NCBI RefSeq assembly: GCF_016097555.1
Contig: NC_054701.1
Span: 37,960,492-38,024,491, forward strand
Direction of reading: 5' to 3'
DNA: 64,000 nucleotides
Origin: Gigantopelta aegis
Lineage: Eukaryota; Mollusca; Gastropoda; Neomphalida; Peltospiridae
How positions within the stretch are numbered: the stretch's first letter is position 1; every line of letters starts with the position of its first letter. The notes beneath the pieces are model-generated. The model worked only from the letters and a program-made list of their open reading frames with translations. It was not told where the DNA came from and ran no database searches. Shown piece after piece: positions 11,501 to 25,988 of the stretch. A program made the translations under genes and the position numbers.

Positions 11501-14500
11501 AAACGTGGTACAAATATATGCAGACACAAACCAGCGCGAATAAACCGGGATGACAAAGAGCATGAGGATTACTTCTATTTGATGCAATCTCCGTATATGG
11601 AAGAGTCTCTGCCTTCAATGGGATAAAGAAGAATAGATTGTTTGGGATGTTTGAACATCAATACCACCTCTTCATCCACCATTTGACCAACTGTCAAAGG
11701 CGCAAAGCCATTTATCAGAGAAATGAAAATGGACGAAATAGAATGCTTTGTCGTGCTCTACAGCAACATTTCACAACTGTCTAAAGTAAATGAAGCCAGT
11801 GGAATGTGTTTGCATATGGGAATCGCCAAATAGAAAAACATTTCCACCAACTCAAGCTGCTTTACTTCTTCATATCAAACTGCCAGTATACCAGCCAGGC
11901 CACAAAGAGAGTCGGTTGAGCGTTCGCCTGGAGTGCTTGCGTCGCAGGATCGAACCACCTGAGTGAATCCATTAATGTTACTGGGGGTTTTCTCGTTCCA
12001 ACTAGTGCACCACAAATGGTCAAATGCCATGGTATGTGCTTTCTTATTTGCGGAAAAGTGCATATAAAAGATCCCTTGCTGCTAATAGAAAAATGTAGCG
12101 GATTTCATCTGATGATTACGAATAAGAATTAACAAATGTTTGACATCCATTAGCCGATTATTCATTAATTAATATGCTCTAGAGGTGTCGTTAAACAAAA
12201 CAAACTTTAACTTTCAATCAGCAGCAGACTCGGGTTAAAAAAAGAACTGTATGAAGCATACTTCTGGAGGCTTCAAAGTACTGTCGGGAACTAATCAAAT
12301 GTAACTGCATATCAAACTGCAGAGACCGGTACAAATGTTAAAAAGCCAAACTCGAGTGCATGCATTTGTATTTGTGTGTTGGACAGTGTACCCATATGAA
12401 TTTATTATAACATGTTATTTAGTTTTCGATGATTATTGCAAGGTAAATTGTATTAATGGCGCAGAAAGTATGAAACGTAAATATAACAATATAACAGTAT
12501 GAGTGAAATGGTCATAAGTGATCCAATTACCTCAAAACTTGTTTTATATAATTTACATTAAGAATATGTCAAAGAGTCCTCGATGCTTGATGCGCGGTCG
12601 GTCTAGGATCGATCCCCTTTGGTGAGCCCATTGGGCTATTTCTCGTTCCAGCCAGTGCACACGACTGGTATATCAAAGGCCGTGGCATGTGCTATCCTGT
12701 CTGTGGAATGGTGCATATAAAAGATCCTTTGCTACTAATGGAAAAATGTTGCGGATTTCCTCTGTGAGACTATATCATGTCAGAATTACCAAATGTTTGA
12801 CATCCAGTAGCCGATGATTAATAAATCAATGTGCTCTAGTGGTGTCGTTAAACAAAACAAACTTCTTTTCAGGGAACTGGACGCGGATAATTTGGCGTTC
12901 ACAGTTGCGGGTACCCCGTGTTATATGAGTCCTGAAATTTTCTTCCAGCATGGATATAACCATAAGGTAAATTTCACCTGCATTTCAAAGCACGGTCAAT
13001 CAAATGCTGTTTAAATCACGATAATGTAGCCAAGGACAAGAATTCCGCGGACAATGACTCGCCTGTACTACATGAATTGATTTGGTGTCGCTCATGATTG
13101 CATCCAGATGCTCATTTCAAAACATGTTAATACAATTAATACATGTTTAATTGACTTTAATAGAGAAATAATTTGCGATGCAAAATTCGTGATTAATCTA
13201 ATGGGTAAAAGACAACAACAAATCAACCCAAAAAACAAACAAACAAACATTGTTTTAACATGCATTAAGAAAATCTTGCCTTTCAAATTCGCTAAAGTGA
13301 AACAATAAACATTTAAGAAAAAAACCCCACTATTTCTTCAAAGAAAGATGTATTTTATAGTATTTTCGATAAAACCTTCTTTATGAAAATTAAATGATAT
13401 CCCAAAAGCCGATATTTGATTTTAAAAAACCCAAAAAAAACAACAACAAAGCTATCACAAAATCAGATCTCTAGCAGCGGATATGTTAAGTTTATGGGTG
13501 TGATTTGTTTGCTGATCTCTCTCCACACCTCCACCTCATAAAAACAAACAAACAAGACCTACAAAACACAATGCAGTGTTTAACGGAGGAATACAATGGA
13601 TTTATTTCTTTTTAATCTTATATGTAATATTTAATATCTTCAGTTATCTCGGTCGACTGCTGGATGTTACTATGGAAGATTGTCATAGATATATTTTATA
13701 AATATTGTAGACTTACTTTGTTTCATACACGACGCTGACATCATCATCAACTACAACACAACCTAATACAACTAGTACAACAATCCCTTCTACCACCACC
13801 ACCACAACAACAACAATAACCACGACGACAACAACTACACTACCACCACCAACTACAGCAGCAGCCAAGAAAGTACCTCTACCTAGAAACATCCATGGTA
13901 TTAGTTCAGTAACATTAATTTACTGTTATGTGTTGTTGTTTTTAATTGTCAGGCTGATATTTGGAGTCTGGGGTGTATTGTATATGAGCTGGCCACCAGG
14001 AAGAAAGCGCACGACGGTGCAGAATTATTACTCTTGTATAAAATGCATGATGCCCCAAACTTTCTCGGTGGCGAGGTACGTACGGCTACATTTTATTTTT
14101 GATAATAATCATTCAGACATTAGGATGATCTGAAAATCAATTAAACTACATTAATCTACTGGTTTTCTTAAAGGGACATACCCTAGTTTTTAAACACTAA
14201 GGCATGTGTTTTTACTATTGGAGCCGTTTTTGATAACTGAAATCATACTTTACTTAGATTTTATTGTTTGGATTATCCATTTCCGTACATTCGAAGTGTT
14301 TTTGGTCATCCCTGTGTTTCTAATATCACAAAATGCATTTCTCATCTTTTTAAAAACGCACATGCGTCTGAGAAGTAAGAGTTATGGAATCGAGTTTTAG
14401 TCTAATTTTAGAGGGTATTTCATCATTTCAAAGTCACACACTCATGTTTCACTCAATTGTAACTTTATCCAAGTGTGTTACAGGTTTGTAGATTAACTAA

Positions 14501-15011
14501 ACTTAGTGTGCATTTTCATGGGCTAAAACTAGGGTCTGTCCCTTTAGAATGTGATTATTATTCTAGTAAAGTATGGTCTATACTAGTGCTGTTTTATTAT
14601 TTATTTAATTTTTATGTGGTTTCTTTTATGGGTTTTAGTTTTGCTCGAGTCATGTCTTTTAATTTTATTTAAAGGAACAGACCCTAGTTTTTAAACACAA
14701 AGGCACATTTGTCACTGTTAGAGCCGTTTATGACCACTGAAATAAAACATTACTTATATTTTATTGTTTAGATTATCCATTTCCGTACATCCAGTGTTTC
14801 AGGTCATCCTGGTATTTTTAATACCACAAAATGCATTTCTGAGATGTAACGGTTATTGAGTCGAGTGTTTGTCTATTTTTAAAGTATTTCACCGTTTCAA
14901 CGTTACAGACTCCTCTTTCATTCTGTTATAACGTTATACAAATGTGTTACAGGTTTGTAAAGTAATAAAACTTAGTGTTCATTTTTACGAGTTGAAACTG
15001 GGGTCTGCGAC

Positions 15012-15092
<81 letters not shown>

Positions 15093-16522
15093 TCAAATGA
15101 AGCTTGTTATCGGTGTGCCGCTAGGGTGCTCTATACTGTTACAGTAGATCGGTTACACATATAATAATAACTTGGATATATTACACTTTGACTTCCATGG
15201 TTTATTTACATACAATACTGTTTCGTACAGGTCGCGATGTTTGTGCGAACCTGCACTCGTCAGTGCATAAACCAGAGTGATTTGTATAGAACATTAATTA
15301 CAGCAACGTGTCTCTTCTAATCATGTTAAATTACTCAAGAAGTATTTGTCTTTATGTCCACATTTGCTGACCAGTTCGTTTCGCTTATTCAGGGACGCCG
15401 TTTTAGGATTGAAAATAATAAAGTACTTCTGGCAAATACAAAGGCCGCAACGCTTCGACGCTTTCGAATAGTGTGGAGCACGGCATAGAATTTTCCAACT
15501 GATTGCGTACTCAAGATTGTTCTCTTTCAAGTGCCAGATATGTTTACTGAGTTCTGTATCGTTGCGCCCCGCCCGGAATTGGCCACTGGCGAGATCAGAG
15601 GCTAAATCCGGGGTGGGCGTGCCTGAACCTCTGTGGATAGGGGCACGTAAAATTTAATAGAGTTCCCAATCCCAATATCGTTGCCCAACAACAACCAAAA
15701 TTACCATACATTAACCAGTTAATGAAACTAAAGGTCAACATAGAACTATACTTGATATATTTTAAATCGTATTACATTTTTTTATGTCTTATTGTTATTT
15801 TATGAAAATTTAATTTTTATTATTATTATTATTTATTTATTTTATTTATACCTATATATTGTAATACCAATAATTATAAAGTACACAGTTGTAACTGAAA
15901 TTTTCTGAATAATTATATTTTACAATATACCTCTACTTTGTTACATCGCAGAATGCATCTATATGGTTAATACACATATCTCTATAATGTAATATCATGT
16001 ATTTATATTATTAATACACATATCTTTATAATGTAATGTCATGTCATGTATTTGTATTTGTATTCATATATGTACCAATCAATGTATCCTCCTGTTAACC
16101 ATCTTGTCAAAATCAGAATATGTATGAAATCGCTTTTTTTATAATTTAATATATCTGATATTGATATCTGACATTATTATATTTACTCAACATAGAAATA
16201 TATGCCCAATATCTCTGCAATCTATTTTGGAACCCCCCTTTTCAAAATCCTATGTACGCCCATGATGTTCCTCTTACGCCGTTGCATAACGGCCTGGCTG
16301 TAATAAAGTTCCGTTCTGTTCTGTTGCGCTTCGTGCTGTGATTAAAAGAGGCCTTGTGGTTAGAATACCTCGCCTTGAAATCGGTCGCCGTTAACCCTAC
16401 ATAGGTCTCTATTTTATCCCCACAGGTCACTATGGCTTGGTACACAATGCTCTTATTATATATATTATATATATAATAGTGTTAATTTTTACGAGTTGAA
16501 ACTAGGGTCTGCGACTTTAATT

Positions 16523-16580
<58 letters not shown>

Positions 16581-17399
16581 TCGAACCTGTCTATGGCGGC
16601 CACTCGTGGGACATGACAAAAGTGGCCGCCATAGAGAGGTGGCCGCCGTATGCAGGTCATATATAAGTCCGAATTTTTAAAAACAATTACACGTATGTTG
16701 CAATAGAACTATTAAGGAGCCATATACATGTGCAAAAACGTTAACGCGATCGGCTTACTGGGTTTAGGTGGCATTTTGAAAATAAATATCAGAAATAAAC
16801 TGCAGCAGTATTTAATTCCTTCTAGAGTTGACACGTTTAACTCCAGTTGTTTTAGGCTAGATACCCTCTTATCAATTGCGTTTAATGACCACCGCCGATG
16901 ACTAGTACATCGCACCGTTAATCCAGATTAAAAATACTTGTTAATTAACGAACACAGCTAAGCGACCGACGACCTTTAAAGGACCGCTGTTTATCAAGCC
17001 AATTGGTTATATCAACAAAAACATCTTACGGTTTTTTTTTACGATTGCCGACATTTCTTTATAACTTGCACTAAAAACAATTGTGGCCGCGATAGCAGGT
17101 TCATTTTCGCTTTTTTATGACAAAAGTGTGGCCGCTGGCCGCGTTGAGCAGGTGGTTGCCATATAGAGGTAAAATATATAGTAAAATTCATTGGGGGGAC
17201 CTGAGGGTGGCCGCCATGGACAGGTGGCCGCCATATGGAGGTGGCCGCGAAGGCAGGTTTGACTGTATATCAAAATTAAAATCGTAGATCCTAGTTGAAA
17301 CTTGTAAAAATAATAACACTATTTTGTTTTAAAAGCTTACCTATCCAACCTAATTTTCGGCATGTTCCTGGAAAGGGTTTTTTTAGGCCTTAGGTGTGA

Positions 17400-17447
<48 letters not shown>

Positions 17448-20400
17448 AGATTTACACGTGCGTTTGCTTTATGTCTAAATGTGTGTAGTTATGGTTTCGA
17501 CTCGGTAAAACACTATTAACAGTCTGTTGATCTATTTATAGTTGCATTTTATTTTCCTACTTACAGAATTTAATTCTACCTGAAAATTACAGTGACGAAC
17601 TCAAAAACCTTGTCATTGCTATGTCGGATACAGACGTAGACGTCAGACCGAGTGCAGACGAAATCATTTCAACGTCACCAGTTAAAGAATACGCTTCTTC
17701 GAAGAAACCCGTTAGTATACTTGAGTGTTCTCTCTTTTGTGTGTGTGTGGGGCTATACACGTGTACCCAATTGTTGCTACTTATGCTAGGCTTAGACTAT
17801 TAACGGTTACGAAGGAGTTGGTCAACTTGACAGTTCCGTTGTAATTTACGACGGGTGCGCTCAGCTTAACGACTAATCAGTCGTAGGAGTTGTATACGAC
17901 GAGAATCGAGTTGTAAGAGCGTTCAGACTAGCAACTGGACAGTCGTGGACGTCGTGAGATCAACGAGTTGACCAACTCCGTCGTGACAGTTGGTAGTCTG
18001 ATACTAGCATTACTCTGACAAAAATAATAAAGAAAGCTTTACACAGAGCTGTCAACCAGTAAATGTTTCAAGTCGTGAGATTCACTCTATAGGTCTGGTT
18101 CAGGGGATGCTGTACCTAGTTAGGTAGGGGCTATCATGGGGGCGAAGGTTCCATTCACCCACACCCAATCCCACCCCCCCCCCCCAAAAAAAACAAAAAA
18201 AAAACCCACAAAAAAAAACAAACACTATTATTACTGTTTATTAGATATATTTTAAGGTCTCTGATAGCAATACGTTTCACATGTGAAAAACAATACAGCA
18301 ATACTGACAATAACCAAAACAAGATTTTATAACCTCAACCTCAAAGGAAGCAAAATGTTTTCTTTGTGTCTATCAGGGTCAATTTATTAGTAATTTTAAA
18401 CTACCTCTTGTGACTGTCTATAAAGACAAACAATTCAAATGTGATATGTGTTTAAAATATACTAGTATACGAATCGGTCTGATTTAAAGCACAATTCTAC
18501 TTTCTCGCATCATGATGCCAAACTGTTATGCAAGAAGTGTCAACAAGAACAAAACATGTTTATCGAAAGAAACAAATATAGCATATCTGAAAAAGTTGAC
18601 TTGATATGCATCATTTCTGTGAAATGTCCATTAAAGTCGCAGACCCTAGTTTCAACCCCTGAAAATGGACACTAAGTTTGGTTAACCTAGCCCCCTGTAA
18701 GACATCGCGATAAGATATAACACAGTTTGTGACGTTGAAACGGAGAAATACCCGTAAAAAGTAGATTAGAGCTCTTCATAACTGCTACTTTTCAGAGAGA
18801 CGAATTTTTTTTAAAACAATATGATAAATTTGCATTTCATGGATTTACACTGTCTTTTAACTGACCTCTTGCATTTTATATTGATGTTGTTAATCACTTC
18901 ATTTTTGCATTTGCCATAGTTCGACACCCAATAGCCGATGTATTTTTCGTGTTGGGTTTATCGTTAATCATTCATTCATTCATTCATTCATGGATGCATT
19001 TCATGGTATTAGAAACAACTGAATGACCCTAAATCCAACAATTGTCTTATTTCAGTTTTTAAAAACAGCTATAATTGTGAAAATAGCGTCGTAGTGTTTC
19101 TTCTTCTTCTTCATTCAAATTTGTAAAAATTGTCTCATACAGATATTCCGATCTGAGTCATGAATTGGTCAGTTGTTTGCAGGTCCTCCCTGGATCCCCA
19201 GAGCTTCTGATGTAGGTCTGTTCCATGCGGCCAGAAGTGGCTTCTCTCCGAGTTGTGTAGTGGACATTCTTGTAGGATATGTTCTGGTGTTTGCAGGCCT
19301 GTACCACATTGACAGTCGCTTGTGTGACATATATTGAGCTTGTGAAGATGGAAGTTTAGGCGGCAGTGGCCTGTGCGAAGTCTGAAGATTGTAGTCTGGG
19401 CTCATCTTTCAAGTGTCTCCCATGTGCCATAGTTTGTCACCCTTGTAGTGTTTTCCATCTTTCCTTCTGTTTTCACCTTGTCTTGTTTCCTGAATCATCT
19501 TGCTTCCACATTTTGCTAGTGAATCTGCTTTTTCGTTTCCAGCAATGTTGCAGTGTGCTGGGGTCCACTGCAAAGATGTTGTTGTGGTTGTTGATAGCTG
19601 TGACAGTAGGGTGTAGATTTTTCGTGATGTTGTGTCTTCTGGAGACGAGAGCTTTTGGAGTACTGATCTGTAGTCGGTGAAGATTACTGCATGTGATGGT
19701 GGGAAGAGTTCTTGGCTGAGAATCACTAGTGCTTCATGGATTGCTTTTGCTTCTGCTTTAATGTTTGAAGAGAGTGATCCAGTTGGTATAGATTTGGTAT
19801 TTCCATTTGGGAATTTTATGTAGATTCCCCCTCCTCCGTTTTTGATGGCTTCTTCTGCTGATCCATCAGTGTATATATGTGTCCAGATTGATTTGTTGAA
19901 GTTTTTTCTATGTGTTCCAGAGTCAGGTTTTTCAGTATATCTGGTGTCATATCTTCTTTCCTGGTGATGCCTGGGATGTCAAGAAAAATTTAGAATTTGA
20001 CTGTTGGGAGTTGCCATACGTTCACATTTGTCAGTGGTTCACACTGTTTCGGATATTTTGAGATGACGTCAGCATGTTTTCCGGTTAGGTATTGTGTTAT
20101 ATGTCTTGTACGTTTCAGTTTCAGTCTGTTTCTGCAGCATTCTTGCATGGATTTGTGCGCTGGGTGATCTGGGAGTCTTTTTAACTTCTCGTTGTGTATT
20201 AGAAGCTTGGTTTCTCGTCGCTCTTCTAGGGACTGAAGACAACAGGTCTTTTCCATTCCATTTATTGGTGTTGTTTTTATTCCGCCAGTTATGATTCACA
20301 GACCTGAATTCTGGACTTTATTTAGTCTAGAGGTGTTGCCCTTTGCTGCTGTTGTCCAGGATTATGATCCGTATTCCATGATTGGCCTGGCTGATCCAGT

Positions 20401-23400
20401 ATAGACTTGTTTTAGAGTTTTGCTGTTATTTCCCCACTTGGTGTCTGCCAGTTTCTTCATGATGGAAAGTCTCTGTATGGGTTTAGATTCCATCTTCTGG
20501 ATTTGGTCTCTCCATGTTAGTCACTTGTCAAGCTTGACTCCTAGATATGTTGGTGTGTCAGTCTGTGGAAGATCCGTGTCCTCAGTATACAGTCTGTATG
20601 TTTCTGTCTTGTTTGAGAGGGAAAAACATTTTGTGACCGTTTTGTTGCCGTTGATCTCAACTTTCTAGATTTTGAACCACTCATTTATGAGGTTAAGGGT
20701 ATCTTGTACTCGGCACATCGCAACGTTTAGTTTCTCAGCAGAGCTTCAGATGGCAAGATCATCTGCATGGAGAGCGTGTGATACATACATGGAGAAATTT
20801 GTTGACACATCATTTATGTTGATGTTGAACAGAGTTGGAGATATAACACCTCCCTGTGGGACACCTTCGTGGGATCTTGATTAGGTTGCCTTTCATCCCA
20901 TCCAGGAATACTCTTCCTGGCCTGTCCTTTAGGTAACTGCTTATCCAGTGGTACATGTCTTCACCTATGTTGTGGCTTGTCAGCTTCTTAAGCAGTCCAT
21001 CTTTCCATACCTTGTCAAAAGCTTTTGATAGATCTATGAATGCAGCAATTGTTTTTTTTCTTGTCCTGGAAGGCATTTTCTATTTGTTGTGTGAGGTATA
21101 GTAGCTGATCTTCTGTGCTATGATGTTTCATGAATGCTGACTGGTGCTTGTTAAGAATGTTCTTCTCTTCAAGGTACCAACATAGCCGAGTGTTGATAAT
21201 TCTTTCCAGCGTTTTACCGGGGGAGGTGAGGAGACTGATGGGCCTGTAACTGCTTTTGTAATTTCTATTTTTGCCTTTCTTCAGGATAGGGATTATGATT
21301 GCATCTTTCCATTTTCCGGGGAAGCATCCACTTTTCTAGGAGAGATTGAATATTTCCAAAAGCTTCTTTTTTGCCACTTGTCCAAGATTGGTGATCATCT
21401 CATTTGTAATTCTATCTTTTCCTGGGGCTTTCTTCTTTTTGAGTTTTTTTATTGCTTGGTCAAGCTTATATTCTGTTATTTCATCCATCAGTCATAATGT
21501 TTCAAAAATAGGGTCTGTTACTTTAATCATCAATCGTTTTAGTTCGGTTTTGGTTTTGGTTTTTCATTAATTTAAATTGTTCATTTGATTCAAGTTTATA
21601 TCAGATAATGGTTTATCCTTTTCACGACAACAACAACAGTAATAATAATAAAACGTACATGATTATTAAATAACATAGAGCCTAGTTTATCGTGGGTTTT
21701 GAGGTTTTTGTTTGTTTGTTTGTTGTTGGGGTTTTTTGCTGCTGTTAATTTTTCACCACGTAAGACAAATTTGATAATCAGTGCTATAAATCAGTGTTTA
21801 TTTTGTGGTTTCTAAAATTGCGAATTGTATCCGATTTATGTCTGGCAATCTCTATTCTAATATAGGATTGCTGAATACAAATACATATGTTGTACATCTG
21901 AAAAATCACACTGGGGTGGGGGTGTCGTAAAATGAGCGTCTACAAAATGATTATTGTTCAAAATACAGTGAATCGAAATAAAATATCGTGTTTTGTTTTC
22001 GTTCTTTTAACTACATAAACATTACTTTGTTTTTGTTTGATTTGTTTCTTTTTTTTAAAATTGCTTTTCTTTGTTTCGTTGGGGTTTTTGGGGGTTTCTT
22101 TTTTGTTTTTGTAAAAAAAGAATCTTCTTTTTTTTTCTTCTTTTCTGTTGTTGTTGATGTTATTGCTTGATAGCAAAATGGAATCATCATAAATGTCTAA
22201 TAATTTTCTTTAGTGCCCAACCCATATTCCTCGAATAAAACAATTATTTATGGCTATAACACTCGTTCCGAATGGGAGCAAAGAATGGAGAATTGAAAAA
22301 ATGAGAGGTAATTGGATGTTACTATAAAAACTGAGAAAACAACCGTCATGAGCAGAACTAATTTCCTACTAACCTGCAAAAGGCGTAGCGCCCATTACGC
22401 ACAGTACGCATGTGCGTAATGCAAACAAATCCGGGAATAGGTCGAGGCTGTCTGTAATTGTTGTGTAAAATATCCTCTTAAAATTGACTCAAAAAAAGAA
22501 AGAAAAAAAATGCCTCAGAATGCATCTACAGGCTTCCTAAGTTTCGATTTTTTTACGGGGTGGGGGTGGGGGGGGGGGGGGGGGTGACACCCCGAATCAT
22601 CCCGCTCGGACACACCTTCGGCGTGCGTAATACTAAAAACATTTTGTCTACGCCCTTGCCTGCTAATCCAATGTCATGCACAGAATTTATTTCCTAGTGA
22701 CATGATAACACATAGCAACGGCAAGGTTATCATGCTAGTAACGGAGATGTTATCTAGTCATAACACACCGGATTATCAGGTAGTGGTTAATGGGTCACGG
22801 AAAGCATGGCTGTGTGATAACAAGCCAATATCACAAGACAGTAACCAGTTTATGTATCCTGCAATCCACATAAAACGAAAAATTAATTAAATGAACCATT
22901 TTATTTCACAAGTTTGCCGTTTTCCGGAGTAATATGCCCACACGTGTTGAAAAGCCTGTCGCCTATAATATTAATACACCAAAACAAAATAGTTCTTAAA
23001 TAACAACAATTTATTTTTTACTTTTTAAATGAAAAATTGTCTTGAAAACGGTTTCTAAAAATCAAAACAATCAACGGGAAATAAAATAATAAGCAACTTT
23101 GAACAATACAACATTCCTTTGCTTGTTATAGTAGTTCCATCCTAAAAAGCTATATTTTTAGTCAGTGGCCAAAAACATCGAAATTTATCAAGTCATCATA
23201 TCTTGACAATACATATAGTGATTGCAGGATAAAGTTTAATATATTTATTGTTTAAATATTATTCTGAAGTCGTTTTTTTTAAAACGTATTTTAACATGAT
23301 TCGAACTGGACTCTGATAAGGCAGGGTAAAGTGAGGTAGTATACTTATATAAGCAGGGCAGTACCCAACTTGAAATAACTGGGGGTGCAGTTAAAATAAT

Positions 23401-25907
23401 AATAATAATTTTTAAAAATAATAATAATTAAAAATTAAAATAAATAAATCCTGGCATAGAAATTTACAGTTTTCGCCAACTAGAAATTTACAGTTTTTGC
23501 CAGCTTGACATTAAAGTGAAGGGTCGCCTTTTTTGTATTTTTCAAGGGGTGTGGGACATTACTTACCCACTCTCTTCCGCCACCTCTTCTAGTCATGCCT
23601 ACGTTAAAGTGACAGATCCTAGTTCTTAGAGACCAAGGCATATTGTTTTACTATTACAGCCGTTTATGATCACTGAAATCAAACATTGCTTATATTTTAT
23701 TGTTTAGATTATCCATTTGCGTACAACCATTTTTTTTCTAGTCATTCTGGTGTTTCTAATACCATAAAATGCATTTTTCATATGTTAAAAAACGCACGTG
23801 CGTCTGAGAAGTAACGGTTAGGGAGTCGATTAGTCTATTTTAAGGAGATTTCCCTGTTTTAACGTCACAGACGCTAGTTTCAGTATGCTGTAACTTTATC
23901 AAAATGTGTTACAGCTTTGTAAATTAACTAAACTTTATTTAAGTTTTTAAATCGTAGATACTCTTAGATGCATTCAGATCTGGGACGTCTCTAACCAGCT
24001 TTTCTGTACTTTTATTTTCGTTGTTTGTAGCCTTTGGATATAATTAAATCTACCGGTTACAAAACTGCCTGGGGCACAGACGAGGCGCAAACTGTGAATC
24101 TTCACCCGTTTATTCCATCAAATAATTTTAAAGCTCAAGACGTCATGTTCCCTGCAAACAGAAAGAAGTTGCGTAAAACAGTCCTCCCTGACTCAGGAAA
24201 AGGGCCGATGAAAGTCAAGCCTGTCACTCGGAGAGAGGGCGCTACCGGAGGAGGAATCGAAATGCAGGAATTCAAAACATTCATGGATACTATGATGGAT
24301 AAAACCAAACATGACGTAAGGAATATTTAAAGGGGCAGTCTCCAAAAAAATTTAATGACAAAATAAAAAAATAAAAATTTTGTTTTTTTTGGCGAATGTT
24401 TAGATTAGACCTTAAATTACACACATCCATAAAAAATTGTATTCAAATATTTCATTTCATATTTATTACTATTTTATAAATTTTATATTATTGCAAAAAC
24501 CAATTAATACTGCTTCTGTTTCAAATAGGTACCTGATCGATATTTTCAATGTAGGTCTACTATATATTTAGCTATTCTAATGTTAATTATACGCAGATTA
24601 TATGTATGTTCTATTAATTTGTAGTTATTTATATTTTTTTAAAACGTAAAAAATTAAAAAATTTGCATCTGTGAGAATGTACTTTTAATGCTATAATAAC
24701 ACAAATAAAAAGAAACGAAGACAACCTACTTTTGAATACAAACATATTGTTAAAATATGTAATTCTGTGTATTTATTTATACAGTGAAAGCCCTCAAAAC
24801 CGGACCCTCAGTAAACCGGAATTCCCTCAAAACCGGACGTTTTACACGGTCCCGTGATTTGCGTATCTTTTAACACTAAAATTTACCCCTCTAAACCGGA
24901 AACCCCTCTAAACTGAACACCGGACAAACAATTCGGTCCGAATGTGTCAATTTAGTGTAAATCGTCCCCATGAAAACCGAATGACCAAACCACTACCAGT
25001 CAATGTGGCACCACTAATTGCTCCTAATGTCACTCCAGCCGGATTACCTGTCTGCGAACACATAATGTGCACATGCTCGGGTTTGCTATTATCAATGTAA
25101 TCACAGTTACACGCCCCTAAGTAGGCAAGGTTGGCAACATGTCAATAAACATTTAACAAAAGACCCATCGCCAGCGTAGATATTTAATTTACACAAACAT
25201 TGTGTTGGTTACGATAAGCCGAGTTCGGATTTGAGTTTGATGCTTTAAGTCACGAAGGTGATTTACGGTCTATATATTCCTTCACAAACGTGTAACATGA
25301 TTTGCTTCAAAGATCGAAAAAAAATAACAATGAATTTAACTCACTGTCTTCCTATCGTGTGAATTTGTTGCTCTTTTAAAAACATTTATTTAGCTAAATA
25401 AAGAGTAAACAACAGTAACGTTGGCTTTGCATGGTCGAACAGATGTTAGTAACATTTTATTTTCATATCGATTTTCAAAATAACAAAACGACCAGCTAAA
25501 CGTCGCCGTGTTGAACTATCACACGATTATAAACTTTAAATAATTAAAAGTTTCGAAAATAAACCTAAACTAACGTTAAGATTTTGGGGTGAAAAGTTTA
25601 GTATCGGAAATTCAGCAGTTGGAGACATTATCAAGAAGCGAGAGGTTTATAAAGCAGAGTTTGCAAAGATCATTAGCAGAAATAAACGATAAGCTGAACT
25701 ATTTAATGGGGAAGGGAAGGTAGTTACGTAAATTCAGACCCCTGAAAACCGGACACCTCTGATAACCGGACATTTTACTTGGTCCCATTGATGTCCGGTT
25801 TAGATGGGTTTCACTGTATATGTGTATATATGTATGTATGTATGTGTGCGTGAGCACCTTATTTCGAAATGACAAAACATTAATTTTCCATATTCAAAAT
25901 ATATCTG

Positions 25908-25988
<81 letters not shown>

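Larger units (their letters stand above)
18631..21535 (-). repeat. MITE family M1, minus-strand copy split by two insertions
   Basis: It opens TTAAAGTCGCAGACCCTAGT at 18631 and closes AATAGGGTCTGTTACTTTAA at 21516-21535. M1 blocks in between run in reversed order (GCATTTCATGGTATTAGAAAC near 18995; TATTTCAGTTTTTAAAAACA near 19050). It is interrupted at 18843-18994 by a LINE 3' end and at about 19095-21500 by a larger LINE. Confidence 0.7.

Noticed and set aside
16242-16445. Minus-strand 67-codon frame with a GIY-YIG-like stretch of a Penelope-type element
   Set aside because: Only one short block ([17 protein letters not shown]) is recognisable and no reverse transcriptase lies nearby, so I mention it within the intron but do not call an element.
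20672-20884. Plus-strand frames across 19366-20884
   Set aside because: They are antisense to the minus-strand LINE, whose RT and RNase H motifs explain the segment.
22214-22307. Possible extra kinase exon between exons 6 and 7 (TTTCTTTAG acceptor, AGAG|GTAATT donor, 31 open codons)
   Set aside because: It would end in phase 1, and the next exon at 24031 is open only in phase 0. Exon 6 and the exon at 24031 join in frame without it.
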